Positions 31,985 to 41,298 of a stretch of 64,000 nt of DNA are shown in pieces. Numbering within the stretch: position 1 is the first letter of the stretch; each line of letters starts with the position of its first letter. A program made the position numbers and the translations under genes. Below the pieces are notes generated by a model. That model did no database searches, was not told the origin of the DNA, and worked only from the letters and a program-made list of their open reading frames with translations. Source of the stretch: Anaerocolumna jejuensis DSM 15929 (GTDB lineage Bacteria > Bacillota > Clostridia > Lachnospirales > Lachnospiraceae); assembly GCF_900142215.1 (NCBI RefSeq), contig NZ_FRAC01000029.1, forward strand, positions 1-64,000. Reading direction: 5' to 3'.

Positions 31985-32821
31985 ATGGCTGGAATCGTAT
32001 TAGAGGGCGGTACCTTCCGTCCGATTTTCAGTGCAGGTATCATGGACGCACTGTTAGAAGGGGGTGTTATGTTTCCCTACTGTATCGGCGTATCTGCCGG
32101 TATAAGCTTCGGGGTCTCTTATATTTCAAAGCAGAAGGGAAGAAATCTTGAGGTTCTTTTAAATTGCAGGAGGGATAAGCGTTATATCGGCACCAGGAAT
32201 TTAATCAAATGTCACAGCCTTTTTGGCCTGGACTTTGTTTATGATGAAGTTCCGAATAAATTATATCCCTTTGACTGGGATACCTTTCTTCAGTACGACG
32301 GCAGAGCATTAGTGGGAGTAACAAATGCAGAAACCGGTAAAGCAGAGTACCTGAATGCCCTGGAAATGGACAAAAAATGTACCATGCTGCAGGCCACCTG
32401 TGCTATGCCGTTATTTTTCCCTGCTATCAATTGTAATGACAGCAAATATTATGACGGAGGACTGGCAGATTCCATTCCCATTCGAAAAGCCATTGCAGAT
32501 GGCAATGAGAAGAACCTGATTGTACTGACCCGCCCCAAGGGCTACCGCAGAACTCTTGGCAGAGACAGCAAGATAGCCATGCGATTATTGCGGAATAAGT
32601 ATCCGGCTATGGTTGAGGTAATAAGGGAAAGGCCTGACATGTATAATGAAACCGTTGACTTTTGCGAAGAACTTGAAAGAGAAGGAAAGGCAGTAATCCT
32701 AAGGCCGGACTATACGGTTGAGAGCATGGAAAAGGATTTGGCTGTTCTGGAAAGCAATTATAAGCATGGCTATGATATGGCTATGAAGCAAATGGATGTG
32801 ATTAAAAAGCTTCTGACTTAA
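31985..32821 (+). CDS. Patatin-like phospholipase (YchK/RssA type)
   Basis: A 278-residue cytosolic serine hydrolase. The oxyanion loop is GIVLEGGTFRPIFSAG, the nucleophile elbow GVSAGIS (Ser near residue 38) and the catalytic Asp in YYDGGLADSIP (near residue 158). These make the Ser-Asp dyad of patatins, which release fatty acids from lipids. AGAGGT precedes the ATG. It follows the AraC regulator by 81 bases; whether they are linked is unknown. Confidence 0.9.
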   Translation: MAGIVLEGGTFRPIFSAGIMDALLEGGVMFPYCIGVSAGISFGVSYISKQKGRNLEVLLNCRRDKRYIGTRNLIKCHSLFGLDFVYDEVPNKLYPFDWDTFLQYDGRALVGVTNAETGKAEYLNALEMDKKCTMLQATCAMPLFFPAINCNDSKYYDGGLADSIPIRKAIADGNEKNLIVLTRPKGYRRTLGRDSKIAMRLLRNKYPAMVEVIRERPDMYNETVDFCEELEREGKAVILRPDYTVESMEKDLAVLESNYKHGYDMAMKQMDVIKKLLT

Positions 32822-33008
32822 TACACATAAAGTGTCTTACTATGAGACAGTTAACCGCAACGGCTTCTTATTGATTTTGTTACAGCTGATTTTATTAATA
32901 GCTTAAGTAAAGATTTAGAGGTTGAACGGCCTAAAAATTATATAGAATTTTAAGAAAGTTTGGCAAGGTGGACTATCGGCACCTGTACTTGTGGAATTAA
33001 ACTTTATT

Positions 33009-33043
33009 ATCTCCAACTTCAATCATGGTTGGAGATATTTTTA
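33009..33043 (+). terminator. Terminator after the patatin gene
   Basis: ATCTCCAAC (33009-33017) pairs with GTTGGAGAT (33028-33036), followed by a T-rich run. It lies 190 bases beyond the stop codon, shortly before the converging XRE gene. Confidence 0.7.
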
Positions 33044-33088
33044 TATCACTTTATCATTGATAGATTTTAGTATATACCGGCTAATATT

Positions 33089-33307
33089 TTACAGCTTAAC
33101 AGGATTATCAGAACGTCCAAGTAAATAATCAGCTGAAACATCAAAAAAGTCAGCAAGTTTTATAATCATGTTTGCGTTTGGTGTGACTTTACCATATTCC
33201 AATCGCTGATAATGCTGTTCTGTACATTCTAAAAAAGAAGCCATATTAACTTGAGTTAAATGCTTGGATTTTCGCAGTTCTTTTAATCTATCAGAAAAAT
33301 TAGACAT
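33089..33307 (-). CDS. XRE-family regulator
   Basis: A 72-residue protein that is essentially a single Cro/CI helix-turn-helix: FSDRLKELRKSKHLTQVNMA then TEQHYQRLEYGKVTPNANMI and the common ending FFDVSADYLLGRSDNPV. The start at 33307 follows GGAGG; a frame from 33322 is less likely. It is divergent from the SymE-like gene and separated from it by two palindromes, so it probably represses that gene and itself. Confidence 0.88.
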   Translation of the reverse strand: MSNFSDRLKELRKSKHLTQVNMASFLECTEQHYQRLEYGKVTPNANMIIKLADFFDVSADYLLGRSDNPVKL

Positions 33308-33340
33308 TGTTATATCCTCCAAAATATTTTAAAAAACATA

Positions 33341-33394
33341 TTGACACAACATATTGTGATGTGCTATTATAAACACAACATTAAATGTTGTGTT
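33341..33394 (+). promoter_or_regulatory. Promoter with two palindromic operators between xre and symE-like genes
   Basis: TTGACA (33341-33346), an 18-base spacer and TATTAT (33365-33370). CACAA and TTGTG half-sites lie in the spacer. Just downstream, at 33372-33394, the arm AACACAACATT and its exact complement flank a single central base, a 23-bp perfect palindrome. Both positions would block transcription when bound, most likely by the XRE protein. Confidence 0.65.
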
Positions 33395-33501
33395 TGCGCT
33401 GGGGCTCATGTAATTACGATATCATAAATCAGTGTAAATGTAAAATCGTTATTTCATTTTGTTACTTGTTTACTATTTACCATATTTCAAGGGGGATAAT
33501 C

Positions 33502-33693
33502 ATGGAAAAGAGAACGCTTAAAGTATATAAAGCATTTAAAAAGGAGTACGAACAAAAAAGTTACACGGAAATACCAGAAATTAAATTTAAAGGACAATGG
33601 CTTTTAAATCATGGATTTACAACGGGTTCAAGACTCACCTTGTATTGCAGTGAGAATCAGATAATTATAAAGAAAGAAGATTCAAGTTTTTAA
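33502..33693 (+). CDS. SymE-like toxin-family protein
   Basis: A 63-residue basic protein of the SymE/AbrB-like fold: RTLKVYKAF at the start, IPEIKFKGQWLLNHGFTTGS in the middle, and LTLYCSENQIIIKK at the end, all diagnostic of SymE. In E. coli SymE is a toxin controlled by an antisense RNA. Here AAGGGGG precedes ATG 33502 and a divergent XRE regulator with strong operators takes the likely control role. Whether it is toxic in this organism is unknown. Confidence 0.8.
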   Translation: MEKRTLKVYKAFKKEYEQKSYTEIPEIKFKGQWLLNHGFTTGSRLTLYCSENQIIIKKEDSSF

Positions 33694-33708
33694 CCTTATC
33701 ACACCTTT

Positions 33709-33772
33709 GCCCCATGGCATCCCTTCACCCGTTCTTAAACGGATGAAAGGAAAGCCATGGGGCTTCTTTTTT
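33709..33772. terminator. Long bidirectional terminator
   Basis: GCCCCATGGC and GCCATGGGGC form the base; TCCCTTCA/TGAAAGGA and CCGTT/AACGG extend it to a long hairpin, followed by a T-run. It lies between the converging symE-like and aldo/keto reductase genes. Confidence 0.8.
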
Positions 33773-33778
33773 CAGCTG

Positions 33779-34876
33779 TTAAGCACCCTTTGAAATTTCT
33801 CCTAAACGATCAATAATCGGAAGATGCTGTGTACAGAGCTTTTCACATTTACCGCACTTAATACATTCCGCTGCTGTCTCGGAAGGAATTCCCCAATGGT
33901 ATTTCAGCCTGTCGAACATGTTGTTGCCAAGCAGCTTTTCGTTATAAGCGTCCATATACTTGGGAATATCAATATTCTTAGGACAGTGTTTGCAGTATGC
34001 ACAACCCGTACACAGGTTATTTAATGCAACACCCTTATTTTCGTATTCTTCAAATATTTCCTTTGCAGGTCTTTCCTTCAGGTTCTCTACAGCCTTACAG
34101 GCGTCATCAATATGCTCCCTGGTGGTACAACCTGCCAGTGTTATGGTGATTTCCCTATGGGAGGCAACAAAATTTAGAGCGGCCTGTGCAACGGTAAGAT
34201 CAGTGCCTTCCCTCAGGTATTCAAAGGTCTTGGGATTGTTTGGTATTAAACCGCCGCCCAGGGGATTCATAACCACAACGCCCATGCCTTTTTCATAGGC
34301 TGCGGTGATGCCGGTCTGGCGGAAACGGTAATTCAGGGCATTATAGCCTATCAGCATACCTTTGAAACGGTCCGCAGCAACAGCGGCCTCTAATTCATTC
34401 CCCTGCATGTGGGAAGAGAATACAATATTTCTTATAAGCCCTTCACTTTTTGCTTCTTCGAAGAAACCATAGAGGGATTCACACTGGCTTTCAAAGGAAT
34501 CCAGATTCAGTACGCACCATAAATGATAAAAGTCAAGATAATCTACTTTAAGTCTGCTTAGAGTGTTTTCAAGCCTTTCCCGAAAAGCATCCCTTGTGCT
34601 CTTTCCTCCAATGGTACCAAGATTCGTTTTGGAAGATATGTAATAGCTGTCCCTGGGCAATTGGGAAAGAGCAATACCGGTTATAATCTCACTTTTATCA
34701 TCACAGTAAAAGGGAGCGGTATCAAAATAATTAATCCCTTTTTCATGGGCGTATAAAACGACCTCTGAACATTTTTCCAATCTGCCTGCTTTTACATCTT
34801 CGTCATCATAACGCATACATCCCATACCAATGGCAGATACTTTCATATCAGTATTACCATATTGCTTATAATACAT
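33779..34876 (-). CDS. Aldo/keto reductase with two 4Fe-4S motifs
   Basis: A 365-residue oxidoreductase. The N-terminal 270 residues form the aldo/keto reductase barrel: KVSAIGMGCMRY, NYFDTAPFYCDDKSE with the catalytic Asp and Tyr, and VDYLDFYHLW. The C-terminal region has two cysteine motifs, CTGCAYCKHCPKNID and CIKCGKCEKLCTQHLP, which would bind iron-sulfur clusters. This fused form is common in anaerobic clostridia; the electron partner and substrate are not known. It stands alone on the minus strand, bounded by the strong terminator at 33.7 kb. Confidence 0.9.
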   Translation of the reverse strand: MYYKQYGNTDMKVSAIGMGCMRYDDEDVKAGRLEKCSEVVLYAHEKGINYFDTAPFYCDDKSEIITGIALSQLPRDSYYISSKTNLGTIGGKSTRDAFRERLENTLSRLKVDYLDFYHLWCVLNLDSFESQCESLYGFFEEAKSEGLIRNIVFSSHMQGNELEAAVAADRFKGMLIGYNALNYRFRQTGITAAYEKGMGVVVMNPLGGGLIPNNPKTFEYLREGTDLTVAQAALNFVASHREITITLAGCTTREHIDDACKAVENLKERPAKEIFEEYENKGVALNNLCTGCAYCKHCPKNIDIPKYMDAYNEKLLGNNMFDRLKYHWGIPSETAAECIKCGKCEKLCTQHLPIIDRLGEISKGA

Positions 34877-35177
34877 TTGCTTACCTCCGTTTACGAATCC
34901 TGACGGACAAAGAACAATAAAATATCTTTCCGTCAGCTAACTATTAATTTTAGGATATCTTATTAAGTATAACATAATAATGAATTATTGCACAACTGAT
35001 ATTTTAGGCCGTAACTGCAGGCAGCAGCCTTTTTTGAGCGCTGTCCCCGCCCCTTTTGCAAAGGACTTTTCCTTTTGGTGCAAAAGTAGTATAATTAACT
35101 ATAAATGTAAAAACACTTTTGTACAGCAAGAATTCAGCTTATATAATCCAGTGCATTAAAAAAATTTTATTTGTGAG

Positions 35178-35201
35178 ATACCGCAAGCAGTCCTGCGGTA
35201 T
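35178..35201 (+). promoter_or_regulatory. Leader hairpin before the sugar-sensing locus
   Basis: ATACCGCA and TGCGGTAT form an 8-bp perfect stem ending a few bases before the AAGGAGG site of the gene at 35215. It could affect translation of the first gene. Confidence 0.35.
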
Positions 35202-35214
35202 GAAGGAGGTTAAT

Positions 35215-35643
35215 GTGAAAAACGATAAAAAGGCTTTTAATGATAAGAATTCAAATAACAAACTGCCAGTTAAACAAACTGCCAAGCCTGAAATTACGGA
35301 ATGGTTTTTTATGTCTTCTGCTGAGATTACGGCAAAGGACCTGTGGGATTTTCTGAAACCGTTGAAGCTTGGAGAGCTTGACCTTTGGGAGGAGATGGAT
35401 ATTTTAACGCTTGAGACCTCCGATAAAACTTCTATTGATTTTGAAGGCATGAAAAAAAGCTTTCCGGATGAGAAGGACAGGCAGTTTGTGAAAGAAAACG
35501 GATACAGTGCGGTATACTCGGTTTCCGTAAGCGGTGATTTTCCCGACCTGAGAATATTGTTTGAAAAGATACTGACACAATTTCAAGGCGGATTTTATGC
35601 GGATACGGAGGATTTTAAACCCAGCATTCTAAGCAGAAGGTAA
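35215..35643 (+). CDS. Hypothetical soluble protein at head of sensing operon
   Basis: A 142-residue protein starting at GTG 35215, five bases after AAGGAGG; a longer frame from 35119 would run through a leader hairpin and lacks a ribosome site. The first 25 residues are lysine- and asparagine-rich and flexible; the rest is alpha/beta (ITEWFFMSSAEITAKDLWDF, VSVSGDFPDLRILFEKILTQ). No family is recognised. It lies 15 bases before the membrane-anchored binding protein, so it is likely part of the same transcript. Confidence 0.6.
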   Translation: MKNDKKAFNDKNSNNKLPVKQTAKPEITEWFFMSSAEITAKDLWDFLKPLKLGELDLWEEMDILTLETSDKTSIDFEGMKKSFPDEKDRQFVKENGYSAVYSVSVSGDFPDLRILFEKILTQFQGGFYADTEDFKPSILSRR

Positions 35644-35658
35644 AGGCAGGTAAAAGCA

Positions 35659-36669
35659 TTGAGAATGTTACGTGCAATATTTGGATCATTGGTGGGAATG
35701 CTTCTCATACTTTTTGTAATGTTCGGAGGTTTATTGGTTCGGGAGGACAAAAATTCAGAAACGGTAAGCAAGGCAAAGGATGCCAAATACCATCTCCAGA
35801 TTCTGGTCCAGAATACGGATGAGTATTTTTGGCAGTATTTTAAAGACGGTGCCAGAAATGCTTCCGATGAAATGAATGTGTATACTGAATTTGTCCCCAT
35901 TGACCAAAAGGATGGGGAAGTAGTCAGAGACGCCGTGGAAAAGGGTATTTACGGCGGAGTCAGCGGCATTGCATTAAAACCGGCGGATGCCCTTGGAACC
36001 AGGGAGATTGCAAAAGAGGCGAAGGCAAAAGGCATACCTCTTTTAATCTATGAAAATGACAGCTATAATATTTCCGATGTTCCGATCGTCGGTTCCAACA
36101 GCTATACCATTGGCACAATGGCAGGAACCATGGGGGCCGCTGCCATCGGAAATGGAAAAAAGGCCGTTATCATAATGAATGAGGCGGGAGAAGAAGGTGA
36201 CATTTCCTACCGTAATCTTAGCATTCAAGGAATTGCAGAAGCTTTTTCCCTGAAAGGAAATATCGAAATCGAAGATATTTATACCTTAAAGCAAAATATG
36301 TTTGAGGCGGAAAAGGTCACCTATTCCATTATAAGCAAGCATAAGGACGTGAATTTGATAATATGCCTTGATGAAAAGAGTACGCCTGGTGTTGCACAGG
36401 TTCTGGTAGATAATAATCTTGTGGGGGATATTAAGCTGGTAGGCTATGGCAGTATGCCCCTGACCCTTGAATATGTAGAAAGGGGAGTAATTTACGGAAC
36501 TGTCTGCCCCAATGCTTATGAAATAGGCTACTATACGGTAAAACAATTAGCGCAGGAGCTTAAGGGAGTACAAATAAGCGATTATAAGAGCACCCAGCTG
36601 TATACCATTGATGCATCCAATGTGGCGGATTATGATGACGGGATGCCGAAAAAGGAAGGTGGAGAATGA
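35659..36669 (+). CDS. Membrane-anchored sugar-binding protein (sensor partner)
   Basis: A 336-residue periplasmic-binding-protein fold (Peripla_BP_4). Residues 9-27 (GSLVGMLLILFVMFGGLLV) form an uncleaved membrane anchor; there is no lipobox cysteine. The ligand domain contains ILVQNTDEYFWQYFKDGARN, ISGIALKPADALG-like and CLDEKSTPGVAQVLVDN segments. The stop overlaps the kinase start by ATGA, which indicates that the protein works with the kinase, presenting bound sugar to its sensor domain. The start is TTG 35659, with ATG 35665 possible. Confidence 0.85.
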   Translation: MRMLRAIFGSLVGMLLILFVMFGGLLVREDKNSETVSKAKDAKYHLQILVQNTDEYFWQYFKDGARNASDEMNVYTEFVPIDQKDGEVVRDAVEKGIYGGVSGIALKPADALGTREIAKEAKAKGIPLLIYENDSYNISDVPIVGSNSYTIGTMAGTMGAAAIGNGKKAVIIMNEAGEEGDISYRNLSIQGIAEAFSLKGNIEIEDIYTLKQNMFEAEKVTYSIISKHKDVNLIICLDEKSTPGVAQVLVDNNLVGDIKLVGYGSMPLTLEYVERGVIYGTVCPNAYEIGYYTVKQLAQELKGVQISDYKSTQLYTIDASNVADYDDGMPKKEGGE

Positions 36670-38201
36670 AGAAGAAAATAAGACGGGATTTATCTTACCG
36701 CTCGAAGCTTACCAGCTTCTTTCTTCTTGCTACGGCTATTACCATACTGGTAGGCCTTTACAACTATATCTCATCCAGAATGCTGATGGAGGATATGACG
36801 GATTTATTAAATAAAAGCCAGGAATTGACGTCCCTGTATAAAGAGGTCGATGAGATACAAAATGACCTGGAAGTATATCTGTCCACCAGAAGCTCGGACA
36901 GCCTTCAAGCCTTTTATAATCACAGCAATTCCATCAGCTCCGATAACAATATCTTAAAACAGGATGCGGAGTATACGGACAGGGGAGTTCGAATCAAAAA
37001 TCTGACAGGGATGATAGACCATTATCTTAAGGTACTGGATGAAACCATTGTAGATAAAAGAAACCGAAAAATCAGCGATTACACCAAAGGATATCAGCAA
37101 TCCGTCAAGGAATATAACTACATCGGAAGCTATATCAAGGAAATCATGAGCACGGACTTAAGTGACAGTGCCCAGAGGTATCTGGAAATCCAGACAGAAG
37201 CCAATAACAGTACGGTGCTAAGCTATACCATGTTTGGGATAAGCTTTGCCCTGATACTTGTCATTATCGTTCTTTTCAGCTATGAGATTACCAGACCTAT
37301 TACGAAGCTGTCCTCCTATGCAAAGGAAGTGTCGGAAGGAAATTTTGAGATAGACATAGCAGAAGAAGGCACCAGCAGTGAAATCAGAGTCCTCTACCGG
37401 GCCTTTGGCAAGATGACAAAAAGTATCAGGGAATATATCGACGAATTAAAGGAGAAGGAAAGACTGGAACGTGTCCTGATTCAGGAAAAATATGATAATT
37501 TAAAAATGAAGAATGCCCTCCATGAAGCAGAGCTCCTTGCCCTTCAATCCCAGGTAAATCCCCATTTTATCTTTAACTCCATCAATATCGGTGCCAAGGT
37601 TGCCATGCTCCAGGGCGACAGCGTGACCTGTGAATATTTAGAGAACTTTGCGGATATTTTCCGGTATAATTTAAAGGGACTTGATTATAATGCAAGCCTT
37701 TTTGAAGAAGCTAATAATGTTTCCTCCTATATGAGCCTGTTAACGACAAGATTTGGTGACTTTATAACCTTTCGGATGGATATTCCCGAGGACCCGGAAA
37801 TACTGGATTTTAAGATGCCGAGAATGACCCTGCAGCCTCTTACGGAGAATGCTTACATCCATGGTATCAGCAAGCTGGAAGAAGGCGGTGCCATAGAGCT
37901 TAAGGCCGCTAAAGAGAAGGATAAAATTATAATTGAGATATCCAACACAGGAGACCATTTTCCCCGGGAAGCCATTGATAAAATCCTTCATAAGAAATGG
38001 AAAAGTGAAAGAAGCCAGGGACAAATGGGACATACTACGGGAATTGGGATGGATAATGTGTTAAAGCGTTTGCGGCTGTTTTACGATGATAACGATGTGA
38101 TGGATATTGTCAGTAAGGATGGAATAACCAAGGTTATTCTGACATTACCGATGAACAACAAGAGAGAAATGGAAACGTGGGAATATGAGAATGACATATA
38201 A
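36666..38201 (+). CDS. YesM-type sensor histidine kinase
   Basis: A 511-residue membrane kinase. Two spans (residues 17-35 and about 184-205) enclose an extracellular helical sensor domain of about 150 residues. A HAMP domain follows (EITRPITKLSSYAKEVSEGN), then the LytS/YesM-type phosphorylation site LQSQVNPHFIFNSINIG, and an ATPase domain with LQPLTENAYIHGI and GIGMDNVLKRL. It is coupled to the binding-protein gene in front and to the response regulator behind, whose start lies inside its end. Together they should sense an external sugar. Confidence 0.92.
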   Translation: MKKKIRRDLSYRSKLTSFFLLATAITILVGLYNYISSRMLMEDMTDLLNKSQELTSLYKEVDEIQNDLEVYLSTRSSDSLQAFYNHSNSISSDNNILKQDAEYTDRGVRIKNLTGMIDHYLKVLDETIVDKRNRKISDYTKGYQQSVKEYNYIGSYIKEIMSTDLSDSAQRYLEIQTEANNSTVLSYTMFGISFALILVIIVLFSYEITRPITKLSSYAKEVSEGNFEIDIAEEGTSSEIRVLYRAFGKMTKSIREYIDELKEKERLERVLIQEKYDNLKMKNALHEAELLALQSQVNPHFIFNSINIGAKVAMLQGDSVTCEYLENFADIFRYNLKGLDYNASLFEEANNVSSYMSLLTTRFGDFITFRMDIPEDPEILDFKMPRMTLQPLTENAYIHGISKLEEGGAIELKAAKEKDKIIIEISNTGDHFPREAIDKILHKKWKSERSQGQMGHTTGIGMDNVLKRLRLFYDDNDVMDIVSKDGITKVILTLPMNNKREMETWEYENDI

Positions 38202-39792
38202 GGTGTTAGTAGTGGATGATGAACCCATAGCCGTTGAGTCCGTCATTTATATGTTAACAAAGAATTTTGAAGAAATCGAAATATGCGGAAGTGCCCGTTC
38301 CGGCAAGGATGCCATTGAAAAGGCTTACAACCTCCATCCGGACATCATAATCATGGATATTAACATGCCGGGTATCAATGGACTGGAGGCTATGAAACAG
38401 ATTCGGACAGGTAGTCCCCATGTGCTCTTTATCATCATGTCCGCCTTTGACTACTTTGACTATGCCGTAGAGGCACTTAATCTGGGGGTTGTGGAATATC
38501 TTCTGAAGCCCGTTAAGGAAGCAAACCTGAGCGATACGGTACTGAAAGCTCTGGAGCGCATTCGGATACGGGAAGCCAACATTCAAAAGAACCTGGAACA
38601 GCAGGAGCGCATGGAGATGATTATACCGGTATTGGAAACCGGATTTATGAATTCCCTCTGTCTGTATACGGGAAGTACCATGGAACTTAAGAGCTACTGC
38701 CAGCTCTTTGGCTATACGGAGGGCAGCGGCTACGTTATGGCGATGGAATTCGGCCAGAAAAAAAGCCATAAGATTGAAAATAAAATAGGTGCCGGCGTAT
38801 ATGGCGAGAAGATGTACGGTGAATACAAAAAAATCATACAATCCAGGTTAAAAGCCATTGTAGGGCCTATTATGCTGAACCGCATTATTGTATATGTATT
38901 TGAAGAAAAGAAAACCCAGGATTATGAGCAAAAAAGCCATTCCGTAGAAGAAGCGGGAAGAATCCTGGAAAGAGCGGTACGGATATATCCGGATATCTTT
39001 ATTGGTATCGGCAGATATTACGACAATATCGAAGAGGCAAAAAAATCCTACCAGGAGGCCTTGTTTGCCCTGGGAGTCCTGACCAGTGACAAGGAAGGGA
39101 AAGAAGCCCAGATACTCCACGTTGATGACATTCTGGAGAGAATTGAATATACACAAAGCGACTATGAAGAACAGTTGGAGGAAATCTACCTGCATGCGGC
39201 CGAACAGGAAGAAAATGAGGCAGCGGCAGTATTTCATGAGGTTTTTAACCGTATGACACGGGATAATACCATGACCTTCGAAGAAATTAAGAACAGCATG
39301 ATAGGGCTGGTGACAGGATTTTCCGCAAGGTGGAAGAATGCCGCCGGAAACTATTATGATGTGTTAAAGGACATTATCGGCACAGTAGATAGGGATGGGC
39401 TTTATTCCATTGTTAATAACTTTCTGGAAAGGACAGTCAGAAAAATCCAGGAGGGCAGAAAAATAAAGGTCAACACTATCATTGAAAAGGCCAATAAATA
39501 TATGGAGCAAAATTTTGCCAGAGAAATTTCGCTGGAGGAGGTAGCAAGGGAAGTAAACTTAAGTCCCTATTATTTCAGCCGTTTTTACAAAGAGGAAACC
39601 GGTGTAAACTTCAGCGACAGGCTGACAGAAATCCGAATGGAAACGGCAAAGGAGTTATTGAAAAAGGATGAGTATACCATTAAGGATGTCTGCTATATGA
39701 CAGGATATACGGAGCCAAATTATTTTTCAAAGATATTTAAGAAGGTAGCAGGAGTTACTCCCACAGAATATAAAAAACTCTTTGGGAGTTGA
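38185..39792 (+). CDS. YesN-type response regulator with AraC output
   Basis: A 535-residue regulator. The receiver domain has VLVVDDEPIAVESVIYML at the start, the phosphoacceptor Asp in IIIMDINMPG (near residue 57) and the Lys in LLKPVKEANL. A long middle region of about 280 residues follows, and the C-terminal AraC domain has LEEVAREVNLSPYYFSRFYK and IKDVCYMTGYTEPNYFSKIF. It should activate the transport genes downstream when phosphorylated by the YesM-type kinase. It overlaps the kinase gene by 17 bases. Confidence 0.92.
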   Translation: MRMTYKVLVVDDEPIAVESVIYMLTKNFEEIEICGSARSGKDAIEKAYNLHPDIIIMDINMPGINGLEAMKQIRTGSPHVLFIIMSAFDYFDYAVEALNLGVVEYLLKPVKEANLSDTVLKALERIRIREANIQKNLEQQERMEMIIPVLETGFMNSLCLYTGSTMELKSYCQLFGYTEGSGYVMAMEFGQKKSHKIENKIGAGVYGEKMYGEYKKIIQSRLKAIVGPIMLNRIIVYVFEEKKTQDYEQKSHSVEEAGRILERAVRIYPDIFIGIGRYYDNIEEAKKSYQEALFALGVLTSDKEGKEAQILHVDDILERIEYTQSDYEEQLEEIYLHAAEQEENEAAAVFHEVFNRMTRDNTMTFEEIKNSMIGLVTGFSARWKNAAGNYYDVLKDIIGTVDRDGLYSIVNNFLERTVRKIQEGRKIKVNTIIEKANKYMEQNFAREISLEEVAREVNLSPYYFSRFYKEETGVNFSDRLTEIRMETAKELLKKDEYTIKDVCYMTGYTEPNYFSKIFKKVAGVTPTEYKKLFGS

Positions 39793-39807
39793 GGAGGAGG
39801 TAAAAGT

Positions 39808-40857
39808 ATGGGAAGGAGCTTACTTACAAGGGGTGCTGCATTGGGATTAACCTTTATTCTGCTATTTATGGCAGCGGGGTGTGAAAAAAGAGTGGAGAGG
39901 CAGGAAAAGCCCAGGGAAGACAAGAAGATGGTCGTGGGGTTTTCTCTTGGCACCTTGATGGAGGACCGGTGGATAAGAGACAGGGATATCTTCATATCCA
40001 AGGCAGAACAGGAGAACATAGAGGTCATCGTAAATAATGCCAATAAGGATTCCGATTTACAGTACCAGCAGGTCAAGACCATGCTGAATCAGGGAATTGA
40101 TGTACTTGTAATAGCACCAAATGACAGCAGTTCAGAGGCCCGCTGCGTTAAGGCAGCAAAGGAGAAAAAGGTGCCGGTAATCTCATATGACAGACTGGTA
40201 TCCAACAGCAATGTGGATGTGTATATTTCCTTTGATAATTACCAGGTAGGAAAGATTATGGCCGAATACCTGACAAAGCATGTACCAAAGGGAGGATATA
40301 TCATCATAGGCGGCTCGGAAAATGACAGCAACAGTAACATGCTCTATGAAGGTGCCATGAAAGTATTGGAACCCTTCATTGACAGAGGAGATATCAGGAT
40401 TCTCGCTAAGACCTGGATCGACGGCTGGATAAGAGAAAGTGCTTATAATTTCATGCGGGAGGAGCTTAAGAGCAACAAGGATAATGTAAAAGCGGTCATC
40501 TGCGGCAATGATTCCCTTGCCTGGGGAGCCATTGATGCTTTATCGGAGGCGCAGATTGCGGAAAAAGTACAGGTGACCGGGCAGGATGCGGACCTTGTAG
40601 CCTGCCAGCGGATTGTTACGGGAAAGCAGGCTCTGACAGTGTATAAGCCTATTAAGGATCTGGTGGAAAAGACGGTTGAGGTATGCATGCAGCTGTATAA
40701 GGGTGAAAAAATCAAGGCGGATAATGTAATCGATGACGGAACCTACAAGGTACCCTATATCTTTATTGGTGTACAGGCGGTAACCAAGGACAATATCAAG
40801 GATACGGTCATCAAGGATGGTTTCCATCTGTATGAGGATGTTTACCAGACGGAATAA
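39808..40857 (+). CDS. Sugar-binding lipoprotein (XylF-like)
   Basis: A 349-residue secreted lipoprotein with a signal peptide ending in the lipobox FMAAGC (Cys near residue 25). The domain shows XylF-type motifs: VVGFSLGTLMEDRWIRDRDI, QVKTMLNQGIDVLVIAPND, VISYDRLVSNSNVDVYISFD and VICGNDSLAWGAIDAL. It lies 15 bases after the response regulator and is separated from the main transport genes by a strong terminator, so it is expressed with the sensors. It may be a second receptor feeding the kinase or the transporter. Confidence 0.87.
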   Translation: MGRSLLTRGAALGLTFILLFMAAGCEKRVERQEKPREDKKMVVGFSLGTLMEDRWIRDRDIFISKAEQENIEVIVNNANKDSDLQYQQVKTMLNQGIDVLVIAPNDSSSEARCVKAAKEKKVPVISYDRLVSNSNVDVYISFDNYQVGKIMAEYLTKHVPKGGYIIIGGSENDSNSNMLYEGAMKVLEPFIDRGDIRILAKTWIDGWIRESAYNFMREELKSNKDNVKAVICGNDSLAWGAIDALSEAQIAEKVQVTGQDADLVACQRIVTGKQALTVYKPIKDLVEKTVEVCMQLYKGEKIKADNVIDDGTYKVPYIFIGVQAVTKDNIKDTVIKDGFHLYEDVYQTE

Positions 40858-40920
40858 TATTTCAGCAAAGTGAATATGAGAAAAAGGGGCGTTTAAAATG
40901 CATAAACCAGTCCCCTAATA

Positions 40921-40970
40921 TAAGAATCCTGTATAAAGGAGTTTCATTTATCTTTTATACAGGATTCTTA
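40921..40970 (+). terminator. Strong hairpin terminator
   Basis: TAAGAATCCTGTATAAA and its exact complement form a 17-bp stem. It ends the sensing operon. The following 330 bases to 41298 hold the promoter region of the next gene and a weak cre-like sequence (TGAAAGCG, from 41093). Confidence 0.75.
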
Positions 40971-41298
40971 TTTATATTTATTTCGCAGCTGTTTCCATTT
41001 ATCTTAGCAAAATAATGAAGCAATATATCTGAGTATTGCCTTAGCAGTTTTATATATGAGTATCCTGCCTGTAAAATTTTGCGGTATCATTTTGAAAGCG
41101 CAATATTTTACTCTTTACAAATAATGGATAAAAAACAGAGCAATAAAGTAATATTACACAACAATTCAGTTCATTGTTATTTATTTTTGTGTATTGTAAC
41201 ATATAGGTGTAACAAATGCAGCAAAGCTTACCGTCAAAAAGAAGGTATTGCGGAAGCTGTTGCAAAAACTATTAAAAAAAGAAGGGCGGAATGTATTT

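Noticed and set aside
41093..41106. cre site before the sugar-binding lipoprotein gene (TGAAAGCGC)
   Set aside because: The right half does not match the consensus; mentioned only as weak.
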